A stretch of DNA of 64,000 nt from Glebionis coronaria. Taxonomy: Eukaryota > Streptophyta > Magnoliopsida > Asterales > Asteraceae. The notes under the pieces were generated by a model. The model searched no databases. It was not told the origin of the DNA and saw only the letters and a program-made list of their open reading frames with translations. Made by a program: the position numbers and the translations under genes. How positions within the stretch are numbered: position 1 is the first letter of the stretch; each line of letters starts with the position of its first letter. The DNA lies in assembly GCA_025667525.1 (NCBI GenBank), contig JANFOE010002254.1:1-64000 (forward strand), read 5' to 3'. This document shows, piece by piece, positions 32,696 through 43,850 of the stretch.

Positions 32696-33990
32696 ATTAA
32701 GGCCAGCGGACAATGTGCTTCTTATAAATTAAAATAGATGTAGGATGTACATTTCAAACTTCTTGTATCTATGACACACATTTGCAAAAATAAAACTTAC
32801 TACGTATAAATTATATACATTGTGATGTTATAATAGAGGCTTCAAAGAATGACCTTTGATGAGAAGTTCCAAATCTTATATGTTAATTGTTAAACCGTAC
32901 CGTTATAAGTGTGATTGGTGTTAGTTCAATCTTAAGATCTTAAAACTGAGATGCAAAGGCGCTGCAATGGTAATTAGCTAAGTTTCAGGAACAACAAATG
33001 ATCTTTAAGCGTTCTAAAGGTTTTGATCACATATAGTTAGATGCGGAAATTGTTATCGATTAATCACTAAGTAATTACTTTCAAAATTATAACTTTAACT
33101 TATCATAAAGCACCACCAGATTTTGTTTCTCAAAGTGATTTCATTTCAAAGCAGACTTATCATAAAGCACCACCAGATTAGTTGATTGACTTCATTTAAA
33201 TCTAATCAGACACCAATCTAATCTAATCACACAAGGTTGCAAGTGCTTAAAGACTTTCAATCTGTTCATGATGCAAAGTATATACGAAATTGAAAGAAAG
33301 GTTGATATCTTAATAAACTTTTAGAAAAAAATGATATGATAGTAAAAGCAGGATCGATTTCCTTTTAATTCCTGGATGATTTCAATCTAGTTGTCTACGT
33401 TGTTGAACAAAGAAGGTTTAAGGAGACGAACTACTATCACGGCCTCATATTTATCGATCTTTTAACATCAAGATTTTAATTTTATGAATATGGTTTAGCT
33501 AATAAGATCCTTAAGACTTATAGTTAACATGTAGATTTCAAGTTCAATTCCTGCAAACAAGTTGTGACAACGCCAATCTCTTGAAAAAGAAGAGTTTTAC
33601 GTGGTTTGAGTTTGTGTGTCGATTTGTTCATACCCAATGGATTAGTCGACAACGTGTCGGAACCCATGGTTACCAAAAAACCAAACATTCAGTAAAATAT
33701 CTTACGAAAGGTTCTGTATAATGCTTTCCTATCTTTCTTATAATAACGAAAATTTCTTGTGATAAAATTTTAATTGGACAAGTTTGTTTAGAGATATTTC
33801 TTTAACTATCCTGTTTATGATCAATTTTTTCTGATGAAACTATTTCAAAAAAAGAAAGCTTGACATATATATTGTTATTTTACAAAAATAAGGGAAATAA
33901 AAAATTCAAAATAAAAAGCAAAGAAGAAATAAGTGGTACACGAGCATGTCCCTTTAACTTAACATCAAAGTACACACTTTCATGCCTTTA
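32696..33990. other. spacer between DUF761 genes of copy A
   Basis: Noncoding, AT-rich. Much of it aligns with 39206-41490 of copy B, which is longer because of extra sequence including a solo LTR. A short direct repeat, TTATCATAAAGCACCACCAG, occurs twice (33107-33126, 33157-33176). Confidence 0.6.
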
Positions 33991-33997
33991 AATATCC
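33988..33997 (+). promoter_or_regulatory. TATA-like box of DUF761 gene 2, copy A
   Basis: GCCTTTAAATATCC about 90 bases before the ATG at 34083. The equivalent GCCTTTAAATAGCC precedes the copy B gene. Confidence 0.6.
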
Positions 33998-34082
33998 CTC
34001 TACTCGTCCTCCTCATACCACAACATCATAATCAAAAACATCTTCTCTACTGCAAATCTCCAAACTCTAACATATATTAAAA

Positions 34083-34679
34083 ATGGAACAAAGTTTACCA
34101 CTAGTTGCAAAGAAAGTATGGAGTTTGGTACATGTGATGCTCTACATGCTAAGAAAAAACATCTCAAAGCGAAAACTATTGCTCGATCTCAACATGTTAA
34201 TGAAGCGTGGCAAATTAATGGGAAAAGCATTGCAAAACCTCATGTTCCACCACCATCATAATTGGTCATCTTCCTCCCTTAAGAGTCATTCAAATGAGTC
34301 GTCCAATTTCGCCTTCCCTCAACCACAAACCGAAGATTATGAGTTTAGTTGCAGCAATAGCCCGGTTTATCCCATGTCTTTGTTCTCAAACCACAAGAAG
34401 CAAAACTACAAAAAGAATTCCCAAAAGAAATCCGCAATTAAAGAGGATCGTCAAGAAATATATGTGGACGCAGTAGTTCTTAAGGCGCTGGAAATACTTA
34501 CCAGCGCCACTGCGTCTCCAGCTCTTCCAGGATTCGGGAAGAGCCCGATGGTTAGGCAATTAAGGATAACGGACTCTCCTTTTCCGCTAAGTAATGGCGA
34601 CAAAGATAGCTACGTGGATGAAGCTGCTGAAAACTTTATAATGAAGTTTTATAACGAGTTGAGGCGGGAAATTAAATAA
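34083..34679 (+). CDS. DUF761 protein (ACRE146-like), gene 2 of copy A
   Basis: Intronless, 198 residues. It shares the N-terminal block with gene 1 (AKKVWSLVHVMLYMLRKNIS then KRKLLLDLNMLMKRGKLMGK), a run of histidines, a CSNSPVYPMSLFS motif and a Lys/Ser-rich linker. The conserved end is SPMVRQLRITDSPFPLSNGD followed by the DUF761 motif VDEAAENFIMKFYNELRRE. It is closest to the gene at 41608, showing that the gene 1/gene 2 split is older than the block duplication. Small, basic and without a membrane segment or signal peptide. The frame is intact. Molecular role unknown; a stress or elicitor response is known only for family members. Confidence 0.9.
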   Translation: MEQSLPLVAKKVWSLVHVMLYMLRKNISKRKLLLDLNMLMKRGKLMGKALQNLMFHHHHNWSSSSLKSHSNESSNFAFPQPQTEDYEFSCSNSPVYPMSLFSNHKKQNYKKNSQKKSAIKEDRQEIYVDAVVLKALEILTSATASPALPGFGKSPMVRQLRITDSPFPLSNGDKDSYVDEAAENFIMKFYNELRREIK

Positions 34680-36178
34680 ATGTAAATATTGAATTTATCA
34701 GGGGGTCAAGTATGCACTATATATCTTGTGCTGTGTTTGGTTTGTAGTTGCAGCCAGTGTATTTGTTTAAAAGCTTCTCTGATAATTGTGTCATGTATCA
34801 AGAATTCAAGATATATGTATCTTAATCTTTCTTACAGAAATAAACATATATATAAAGTACTTTGAAATGCAAGTTAACTTTTAAATTTGAAATTTTTTTC
34901 ATATTATTAAATTTTGTTCTTTGTTTCCGTATACACGAAAATCTTGAGGCAGTGTGTGTACGTTCAAGTATGAATGATCGAATAAGGCTTATGTACAAAT
35001 GATACCAAATTCAGCTGCCAACACTTTTGCAAAGATTTAGTATCTTCTAGAAGATGCAATATCTTAATAGCATCAAATCTGCATTAGGATCTATCCCTAG
35101 ATTAAATGGGAAGTTATTTAGTTTGTGTATCTCGTAGTCCTTGGTGAAAGATCTTGAAACAAACTAAGAACCATAGGATGTTTTTACTTTAGAAATACTC
35201 AAAATATTAGAACAGTTCACGGCGAATGCCTGGAGCTATAAAAACTTGATATAACATGCTATTCAACGGGCGAAATGTAATGGCTTTGCTACTAGAGTAG
35301 TTCAATTTCTATCTCGAGAAAAAATTAAACTTTGAAGAGTAATAAATTGGTTGATGACCATCTTTAGTTTATACATTCAAGATTAGTTTTGGTTTACCTT
35401 TGTTTGAAAAGTGACTGAAAACTTGTACTAGGAATCTAATTTTTCTGTACTCGCTATGTTTTGGGAGCCACCATGTGTTATTTGCTTTTGTGACAGTACA
35501 AATCCATAAACAAAGTGTGATTGGCTGGACGGATTCTTCAAGGGGCAGCTCTTGGTTTTTTTGGTATAACAGGTCTTTCACTTTTACGAAAATTCCTAAT
35601 TGTTCTGGTTATAGTGTAAGCTAGAGTTTCTTCTTATCTGAACAAGTTTAGCGAGTCATAAAAGATAGAGGTTCTACATCTCTTTGATGATCTGATATTG
35701 GTTCATCAAAGTTAATAAAAATGCAGCATTCTTGTGTAGCATTTATATTGGCGTAGTATTAGTCTAGAACTAGTACTGTTGAATGTGTTTAACTGTATAA
35801 TGCACAATTCAACAAAAAAAGCTGCAAAAAATAGTTTTCTTTTATTTTTTGAACCGATTATTCCATGACCTAATACAACCCTTAAATTAAGATGTTGAAT
35901 AAAAAAAACCCTAAAATGCAAATGGGTCGGACAGGAGCCCAAGAACAAAGTCCAACAAAATGAGAAAAATTCAAAAAAATGCAAATATTTCAAAAAAAAT
36001 ATAGTGTTTCGGGCCTCAAAAGTTCCGTAACCCAACAAAGTTTGGTTACAACTACGTTCTCCTTGTTTATCTCTTCGATTCACCTAGTCTCAGGCCAGAA
36101 ACGAACTTATGTAGCCAACTGCCCAAGTTATGCTATTTTGAAAAAAGACTTTTTCTTCCCACCATTCTAAGCTTCTAA
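34680..36178. other. 3' flank of copy A, no gene
   Basis: Aligns with about 42193-43560 of copy B. Open frames on the minus strand (35369-35581, 35712-36083) have stops in the copy B equivalent region or are not conserved, and I do not support them as genes. Confidence 0.55.
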
Positions 36179-36395
36179 GAGCATCCACAATGCTCAAGTC
36201 ATGAAAGACTTGAAGCATTTAATACTTTTAATGCATACTCACTAAATGGCTAAAACTTGCAAGAAAGACTTGGAGTACACCAAGTCATTAGCAAAAAGCT
36301 TATTGAAAAGCTTTTGTCACAATGTCAAAAAGCTCTCCAAAAGACTTGTTAGAATAGTAAAAAGCTTTTGTTAGCTTTTACCATTGTGGATGCTC
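36179..36395. mobile_element. Tourist-like MITE (217 bp)
   Basis: Ends GAGCATCCACAATG and CATTGTGGATGCTC are perfect 14-bp inverted repeats flanked by TAA (36176-36178, 36396-36398), the 3-bp TSD of Harbinger-type MITEs. The interior repeats AAGACTTG/AAAAGCTTTT. It is absent from the equivalent place in copy B, so it probably inserted after the block duplication. Confidence 0.92.
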
Positions 36396-36800
36396 TAAAT
36401 ACAATAAGGCTCGTTCTTCTATACTTGACCATCCATCAAACTGTTACTGAATGATTAATTCAGGGTAAAGAAACTAAAAATATACATAGGCTGGAACGCA
36501 ATTGTTGAGTGTAGGAAATAAAAGCCAAAAATTTCGGTACAGTAATATGTTAGGCCAAAGTGTAAAACCAGGTAAAATTGCGGGACACATGTTGTTCTTT
36601 TAAAGCTAATAGGGTTTACCTTTTATCACCTTTTTATTTTGAAGAAGTGGATGGAGTTTGATTGGTTCAACAATTATTGATGCTAAAAGTAATTCCATTA
36701 CATTTTGCTACTCTGTCAACTGTTACATTTCCACCAACACATCTTACAAAAACTTTCATCGATCCAGCCTTTTACGTGTTCAAAATATAGCTTTCTTAAA

Positions 36801-37585
36801 GGTAAAAGAAATCTAGTTTTCTTGTGTAGTGCTTGCTGTTATTGGCTTTATATTCCAGTCGATTAGTACGTTATGATCAAGTATATGAACCATGGATTGG
36901 CATGGTAAATATCATGTAAAAGATGTCAAGGCAGCAGTAATACTCCTCGTTATTTCGCATGAAACTGGTCACTCACATGAGTAAAACTTATAGTAACGTT
37001 GGATTAACAAAAGTTAATGATGGACCCCATAGATAATTAGCATTACTACTTTGCATGAACCCACAAATAGCACTTTAGAAGAACGTCGTCGTGTTGATAT
37101 TCGCTATGTCTTCAAGACATCGTTTAACTGATTAGGTTCATACCAACACTCCAAAAACGTGTATGTGTTCATGTACCCGTAACTAGTTATCATCATCAGG
37201 TACACGACTTTGTATAGAAAGCGAAGTACGCCGGTCCACTTTCACGGAAAGATAGAAACACAAGTACAAATAATGTGCAAGAAACACCTATCTTGCAAAA
37301 GGCGATTAACCAAACCCATCTTAGTCACAACCTACTTTTTTCCTTAATTAGGTATTAATCATCTACAAACACATGTTATATACGGCTTGCCAACATCTGG
37401 TTCCCGGTGTATCGTACATTGCATGTTTCTAATACTTATGATTTAGGTTATTTGGCTTTTGTCTTTTTGAAATCACGCAAATGTACCTCAAATAGCTACA
37501 CTCTTCAAGAATATGCAAGAAGAAACAATGCTATATGGCGAACATATACGAGTAGTAAAAGCTGGTATTAGTTTCAATCGGGGCT
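36801..37585. other. junction region between the two gene blocks
   Basis: AT-rich sequence between the end of copy A and the start of copy B. I see no gene and no obvious transposon ends. Confidence 0.5.
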
Positions 37586-38516
37586 AGAAAAGATAATAAA
37601 GTGAACAAGGAAATTCGTTTCCTTCTTGGTTAGACTTGGTACAAACACTTTACAGTTAAAAAGTGAAAAGACAAAGTCCAAGAACACTTAACTTAGATGA
37701 AAAGAAAACATGTCAACTAGGAATTATTTGGCATTAACAGTCACTTAAGCCTAAATCAACAAATTACTACACTGTCTTTAAAAAACATAAGTGTGACTTG
37801 ACTACTTGAGTATATAATATGAACATGTAAATAATTGGTTGAAAGCATATTGACATAACGGCATTTTAAGAATAGTGTTGATTATTTCTCCTTACCTTAC
37901 TTACATTAGTCTTGTTTATACAATCTTCACAAGTTTTGTGTAACATTGCAACTTTTTGTTAACACAATCGTAAGAAAGATACTATAAATGTCTATGGATG
38001 AACGAATCTGTAAAACGATAACAATGTCGGTTTTTACTCTTATCCAAATCAAATAGATGAAAGCTGGTTGCTAGGCAATCCAAAGAGAATGTTAAAGAAC
38101 TCATTTATCAAACGATAAGATTGGATTAGGTATCACATAATAAATATATCACAGCTATGAAGAACATGTTTCCCTTATATGAATCAAGGTAAACAACAAT
38201 AATCTAATCTCACATGACCATAATCTTATCCAATCCTAACTCTGCCATCAATAATTGCCTATGTAACCCAAATTAGTTTATGAGAAAAAAACAGAAGTTG
38301 TAATGAGAGAAACAAAAGCAGTGCACACAAAAGTTCACATAGTATTTTAAAATTGACAAAATTTGAATAATAAAAAAGCAGTGCACACAAAAGTTCACAT
38401 AGTGTATACATTTTAAAATTGACAAAATTTGAATAATGAAACAAAAGCAGTGCACACTAAAGTTCACCTAAACTTAACATTAAAAAAGCACAACCAACGT
38501 GTATGATTCTTCCCTT

Positions 38517-38524
38517 TATATACC
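38517..38524 (+). promoter_or_regulatory. TATA box of DUF761 gene 1, copy B
   Basis: TTTATATACCC at the same distance from the ATG as in copy A. Confidence 0.7.
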
Positions 38525-38644
38525 CTTCTAGCACATACCCCATTTCATCAACAATTTCAATTCAATATAGCATAACACCTTACTCTAAACCATCAAGAAC
38601 TTATTAGTAAGAAACATAGTTTACCACACAAAAAACCCGAAACA

Positions 38645-39205
38645 ATGGAACAACATCAATCGGTTCTTGCCAAGAGAGTTTGGAGCATGGTCCGTATGGC
38701 TTACTTCATGTTACGCAAAGGCATATCAAAGCGAAAGCTATTGCTAGACCTCAACATGATGGTTAAGCGTGGAAAGATCGCCGGTAAGGCCATGCAAAAC
38801 CTTATGTTCTTCCACAACCATAAATTCACCTTAAAGCACCACTCAACTGACGACTCCAACCATCTCCCATTTCCTTCCCCACCACACAGCAAATACGAGC
38901 TCAGCTGCACCAATAGCCCTGCCACTAGTAACGAAAAGGTTGAAGATCTTGACATGATGGCCATCAACGCCGTGCTTATGAAAGCTATGGCATTGATTCA
39001 TAGGGAGAATGCATCACCCGCTTTTCCAGGGTTTGGGAGTAGTCCTATGGTTAGGAAACTGAGAGTCACTGACTCTCCGTTTCCATTGAGTAGCGTGGAT
39101 GATGAGGACAGTCACGTTGTGGACAAGGCAGCAGAGAAGTTTATAAACCGATTTTACAATGATTTACGGAGGCAGAATGCTAAGGCGTCGTTTGATTCAT
39201 TGTAA
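38645..39205 (+). CDS. DUF761 protein (ACRE146-like), gene 1 of copy B
   Basis: Intronless, 186 residues, a close paralogue of the gene at 32090. Same basic N-terminus (AKRVWSMVRMAYFMLRKGIS, then KRKLLLDLNMMVKRGKIAGK), the His-rich MFFHNHKF segment, SPMVRKLRVTDSPFPLSSVD and the C-terminal motif VDKAAEKFINRFYNDLRRQ. It lacks about 15 residues of the central linker present in copy A (TSNEKVEDLD joins directly). The acidic residue of VDEAAEKF is Lys here (VDKAAEKF), a change at a position otherwise constant in the four local genes. The frame is complete, and the promoter and 5' leader are conserved with copy A. Function as for the family: unknown, possibly defence-related. Confidence 0.9.
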   Translation: MEQHQSVLAKRVWSMVRMAYFMLRKGISKRKLLLDLNMMVKRGKIAGKAMQNLMFFHNHKFTLKHHSTDDSNHLPFPSPPHSKYELSCTNSPATSNEKVEDLDMMAINAVLMKAMALIHRENASPAFPGFGSSPMVRKLRVTDSPFPLSSVDDEDSHVVDKAAEKFINRFYNDLRRQNAKASFDSL

Positions 39206-40298
39206 ATTAAGGCCAGGAGGCAATGTGTGTATATGAACTTTTATATTACTTGAGTTCTGTGTTAGTAAATTAATATAGATAAGGGTTTGCTTTTGTTCTC
39301 TTGGTTTCATGTTACAAGTGAATTTTAGATGGAGATATAGGAATCGTTTGTGTTTTGATCCAAAACCGCCTTGTAAGACGCTTTTTGTGATGAGATGAAA
39401 ATTTTGTCGCACTCTTGGTTACGTCATAGGTGCAAAAAATCCACCCCCAATTGGTTTGATTTGACTTCGAATCCAAAATTAGCTTGTGCTAATATCATGT
39501 AATTATGTACTTCTTTCTATCTTTTTACTAGTTTTATAAATCGCCATTTAAAATAAAAGTGAATTTTAGATAGAGCTTGCAATAGTTAATGGCAATATAG
39601 ATTGTGGCGGGGTGTACATTTCAAACATCTTGTAGTGATGTTGAATAGAGGCTTGAAAGAATGGCTGTCTAGAAGGACTGACTATCTCGATGACACTCTT
39701 CATTTTACCGATAAAAGTATCATTATTGTCAAATTTGCAAATAGAAATACATAAATTGTTGATGAAGTGAGAACATTTTTCGGTTGTACATGTATACGAA
39801 CGAAAACATGCCCGTCCATCATAAAGGCAAAATTCATGAATATATGATTCAATTCCATACAATCCAGAAGCTTTCTATTAAACTTTGTAAGATTGGTGTT
39901 AGTTCAAGCTTAATGATCCAAATTAAGGCGCTGATTTGGTGATTAATTAACGTTCGTTCATTGATCAATGTTTGTATAGTCCAGGGGCCGCAATTGATCT
40001 TTTAGCATTAAGATAGATCTTCTAAAGGTTTTGATCACATATATTTGTTGCAGAAAATGTTGTTGATCGACTGTTTTTAAGAAAAACTATCTTTATCGCT
40101 GTGGCAGTTGATTTTTCATCTAAATAATTATGATAATGCAGACTACTAACTAAACTAAGAACCTCCTAATATATAATTTTGAAAATTATAGCTTTAACTT
40201 TTCATAAAACACAACAAGATTTTGTTTCACAAAGTGATTTCACTTCAAAGCAGATTTGTGGCTCCTCTTTATTACCAAATGACCATAGTACAGATGTA
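39206..40298. other. spacer of copy B, no gene
   Basis: Noncoding and partly aligned with 32696-33130. No conserved reading frame. Confidence 0.5.
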
Positions 40299-40303
40299 TG
40301 TAG

Positions 40304-40616
40304 TGTAGATTTGAGATAGCAGACGACACACACAAGTTACTGAGACTGAAGAAGCAGTGGAATGCTTGCTTTATTCAACATATCAAAGGGCTTTTAAATA
40401 GCCTTACAAAGTAAGTAACGTGGGTAGCTACTACTCCTAAAGACCTGGTAAATCAAACTTATTCTACCTAAAACTTTGGTCATACTATTTTACCAAGTCT
40501 AATTACTAACTAAAACCTTAATAAACTTAGTAAGTAAAATTCCAGCCATGACATGCATCCTTGAACCATGCATTGCATACGTCGTGAACCCGACTTATAA
40601 CCGATTAAACCCAACA
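40304..40616 (-). mobile_element. solo LTR, probably Copia-type (313 bp)
   Basis: Read on the minus strand it starts TGTTGGGTTT and ends in CTACA. The 5-bp repeat TGTAG flanks it (40299-40303, 40617-40621), the usual LTR-element TSD. It contains CTATTTAAAAGCC (TATA-like) and a downstream GAATAAAGCAAGC (polyadenylation-like), as in plant LTRs. No internal region remains, so it arose by recombination between two LTRs. It is missing from copy A. Confidence 0.8.
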
Positions 40617-40621
40617 TGTAG

Positions 40622-41487
40622 CACTAGCGAGTTCGGCAGTGTTATTCGTTGAAATACTTAATTGCTGATTGAGTTCTTTTTAGCAGTTATGATTCAGTTA
40701 AACACATCATATATTACTTCCATGACAATTATGAGTAATTATGCTATTGAATTCTTCGAGCATAGATTTAAATCTCATAAGATACCGATTTACCAACAAT
40801 GAGTAGCATTAAGGATTCAACATAATTACATAAAGATACATGGTTGTAATATTACGAAATTGAACAAAAGGTTGATATCTTAATAAACTTTTAGATTTCC
40901 TTTTAATTCCTGGATGATTTCAATCAAGTTGTCTACGTTGCTGAATAAAGAAGTTTTTTGAAAACGAAATACTCTCACGGCCTCATATTTATCTTTTAAC
41001 ATCAAGATTTTAATTTTATGAATATGGTTTGGTTAATAAGATCCTTAAGCCCCTTAATAGGAAACTAGATGGCTAGCATGGGGTTGATATTCTCTTCGTG
41101 AGATAATTCGAACTCGGGTTGAGAGACTTGGTGCCTCGGTGGCACGCAAGATACTCCGCTGCACCAAACTGTCGTTCAAAATAAAAATAAGATCTTTAAG
41201 ATTCAGTACTCTTATGAAGATTTCTGTCTAATACTTTCGGATCTTTCTTATAATAATTAAAATTTCTTGAGATACAGTTTAATTGTAAAAGTGTGTTTAG
41301 AGATATTTCTTTAACTATCCTGTCAAATTTTTCTGTGAAACTATTTCAAAAAAAGGAAGCATGCTGTTGTTATATTACAAAAATAAGGGAAATAAAAGAA
41401 ATCAAAATGAAAAGCAAAGAAGAAATAAGTGGTACACAAGCATGTCCCTTTAACTTAACATCAAAGTACACACTAAATTTCACGCCT
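40622..41487. other. upstream region of DUF761 gene 2, copy B
   Basis: Mostly homologous to 33280-33990 of copy A, with additional sequence after the LTR and at about 41055-41190. The latter includes TTCGAACTCGGGTT and GCACGCAAGATACTCC words that recall tRNA-derived repeats, but I could not define an element. Confidence 0.45.
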
Positions 41488-41496
41488 TTAAATAGC
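41488..41496 (+). promoter_or_regulatory. TATA-like box of DUF761 gene 2, copy B
   Basis: GCCTTTAAATAGCC, matching copy A, about 115 bases before the ATG at 41608. Confidence 0.6.
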
Positions 41497-41607
41497 CCTC
41501 CACTCGTCCTCCTCATACCACAACATCATAAACAAAAACATCTTCACTATCTACTACCATTACTACTCTTTCTCAAGCAAAACTCTAAACTCAAACATAC
41601 ATTAAAA

Positions 41608-42192
41608 ATGGAACAATCTTTACCACTAGCTGCAAAGAAAGTATGGAGTTTGGTACGTGTGATGCTCTTCGTGCTAAGAAAAAACATCTCAAAGCGAAAA
41701 CTACTGCTAGATCTCAACATGTTGATGAAGCGTGGCAAATTAGCGGGAAAATCCTTACAAAACCTCATGTTCCACCACCACCATAATTGGTCATCTTCCT
41801 CTCGCTCACATGAATCGTCCAATTTTACCTTCCCTCAACCACGAACTGAAGATTATGAGTTTAGTTGCAGCAACAGCCCCGTTTATCCCATGTCTTTGTT
41901 CTCAAGCCACAAGAAGCACAACTACAAAAAGAATTCCCAAAAGAAATCGGCGATTAAAGAGGATCATGAAGAAATATATGTGGACGCAGTAGTTCTTAAG
42001 GCGCTGGAAATGCTGACCAGCGCCACTGCGTCTCCAGCTCTTCCAGGATTTAGGAAGAGCCCAATGGTTAGGCAATTAAGGGTAACAGACTCTCCTTTTC
42101 CACTAAGTAATGGGGACGAAGATAGCTACGTGGACGAGGCTGCTGAAAAGTTTATAATGAAGTTTTATAACGAGTTGAGGCGGGAAAATTAA
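41608..42192 (+). CDS. DUF761 protein (ACRE146-like), gene 2 of copy B
   Basis: Intronless, 194 residues, nearly identical in layout to the gene at 34083 (AAKKVWSLVRVMLFVLRKNI, MFHHHHNWSSSS, CSNSPVYPMSLFSSHKK, then SPMVRQLRVTDSPFPLSNGD and VDEAAEKFIMKFYNELRRE). The open frame extends upstream to 41293, but that part overlaps the promoter. The paralogue starts at the equivalent MEQSLPL, preceded by the same ATTAAAAATGG context, so I place the start at 41608. Its linker lacks a few residues (SSSRSHESSN versus SSSLKSHSNESSN). Intact, probably expressed, role unknown. Confidence 0.9.
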   Translation: MEQSLPLAAKKVWSLVRVMLFVLRKNISKRKLLLDLNMLMKRGKLAGKSLQNLMFHHHHNWSSSSRSHESSNFTFPQPRTEDYEFSCSNSPVYPMSLFSSHKKHNYKKNSQKKSAIKEDHEEIYVDAVVLKALEMLTSATASPALPGFRKSPMVRQLRVTDSPFPLSNGDEDSYVDEAAEKFIMKFYNELRREN

Positions 42193-43850
42193 ATAAATGT
42201 ACATATAGAATTTATCAGGGGGTCGAGTATGCACTATATATCTTGTGCTGTGTTTGGTTTGTAGTTGCAGCCAGTGTATTTGTTTTAGAGCTTCTCTGAT
42301 AATAGTGTGATGTATCAAGAATGCAAGATATATGTATTTTAGACTTTTTAGTTACTGTATTAGTCTTTCTTACAAAAAATAAATATATATAAAGTACTTT
42401 GAAATGTATATTATTCTTGATTTCTTTTATATACTTGCAAGTTAACTTTTAAATTTGAAAACTTTTTCATGTGATTAACATTGTTGTTCTTTGTTTCCGT
42501 ATACCTGAAAATCTTGATGCAGTGTGTGTACGTGCAAGTACAAATGATCGAATAAGGAATGTGTACAAACGATACCAAATTCAGCTGCCAATACTTTTGC
42601 AAAGATTTAGTATCTTTTAGAAGATGGAATATCTTAAGAGCATCAAATCTGCATTAGGATCTATCTCTAGATTAAATGGTATACCTAACCTATTTAATTA
42701 CTCAAGGGAAAAAGATGTATTGGATGAAACAAACTAAGAATCAGTTCATGGCGAATGAATGGAGCTATAAAAACTTAATATAACATGCTATCCAACGGGC
42801 GAAATGTAATGGCTTTGCTACTAGAGTAGTTCAAGTTCGATCTCGAGAAGAATTTAAAACTTTGAAGAGTAATAAGCTGGTTGATGACCATATTTATTCA
42901 AGACCTAGTTAGTAATTTGTTTAGATAGTAACTGAAAACTTGTACTAGGAATCTTATTTTTTTAGTAGTCGCTATGTTTTGGGAGCCACCATGTGTGATT
43001 TGCTTTTGTGACAATACAAATTCATTAACAAAGTGTGATTGGTTGGACGGATTCTTCAAACGGCAGCTCTCGGTTTTTTGGTTTTCTCTAATTTTGTACT
43101 CAATATAGCAGGTGTTTAACTTTTACAAATTAAAAGTTACTAATTGTTCTCGTTAAAGCGTAAGCTAGAGTTTGTTCTTATCTGATCAAGTTTAGCGAGT
43201 CATAAAAGATAGACGTACTACATCACTTTGATGATTTGATATCGTTTCATCAAAGTTAATGAAAATGCCCGCCTTCTTACGTAGTTCTTGCAATCTTGCT
43301 TGTAATTGGCTTAGTTAATGTCTCAGTCGTCATGTAAATGATATTAAGGCTGCAGTAAATAGTGTTATGTTTATAATGTTGTCGTGTATTAGGGTTTAGG
43401 GTTTTCCATGCAGTGACAGAGGGTGAGTCGCTTGCTAAAAGGAGCTACGTAGCATTTATAGTGGTGTATTTGTCATGTGCTTAACTGTCAAATATATGTA
43501 GAAAGACCATGAAGCAAAATTTACGTATAACTGTTACTGATAGATTGATGGTAAAGAAACTAGAAATATATATAGGCTGGAAAGCAATTGTTGAGCCAAA
43601 ACTTGTGGTAATATGTTAGGCCAAAGTGTAAAACCAGGTAAAAATCGAGGGACACATGTTGGTCTTTAAAGTTAGGGTTTACTACCTTTTACCACCTTTT
43701 CATTTTGAAGAAGTGGATGGAGTTTGATTGGTTCAACAATTATTAATGCTAAAAGTAATTCCATTACATTTTGCTACTACTGTCTACTGTTACATTTCCA
43801 CCAAACTTTTATCGATCCAGCCTTTTACGTGTTCAAAATACATCTTTCTT

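Larger units (their letters stand above)
31381..36800 (+). repeat. duplicated gene block, copy A (main part)
   Basis: Homologous along most of its length to 37875-43850, in the same order: TTACATTAGTCTTGTTTATA upstream, gene 1, about 1.3 kb of spacer, gene 2, then shared 3' flanks (for example GTGTGATTGGCTGGACGG and GAAGAAGTGGATGGAGTTTG). The copies differ by many substitutions and small indels plus separate transposon insertions. With 22275-22568 it makes one ancestral unit of about 6 kb. Confidence 0.85.
37586..43850 (+). repeat. duplicated gene block, copy B
   Basis: Second copy of the unit, with both upstream homology segments nearly adjacent (37586-37875, then 37880 onward). It therefore shows the arrangement before the Helitron entered copy A. 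It contains the DUF761 genes at 38645 and 41608 and an extra solo LTR. A local triplication (GCAGTGCACAC, AAAGTTCAC, TTTTAAAATTGACAAAATTTGAATAA words) lies at 38318-38465. Confidence 0.85.

Noticed and set aside
41055..41190. tRNA-derived SINE in the copy B spacer
   Set aside because: TTCGAACTCGGGTT resembles a reversed B box, but no A box, TSD or tail could be found.
41293..41607. N-terminal extension of the DUF761 gene at 41608
   Set aside because: The extension covers the TATA box and leader, and the paralogue starts at the equivalent MEQSLPL.
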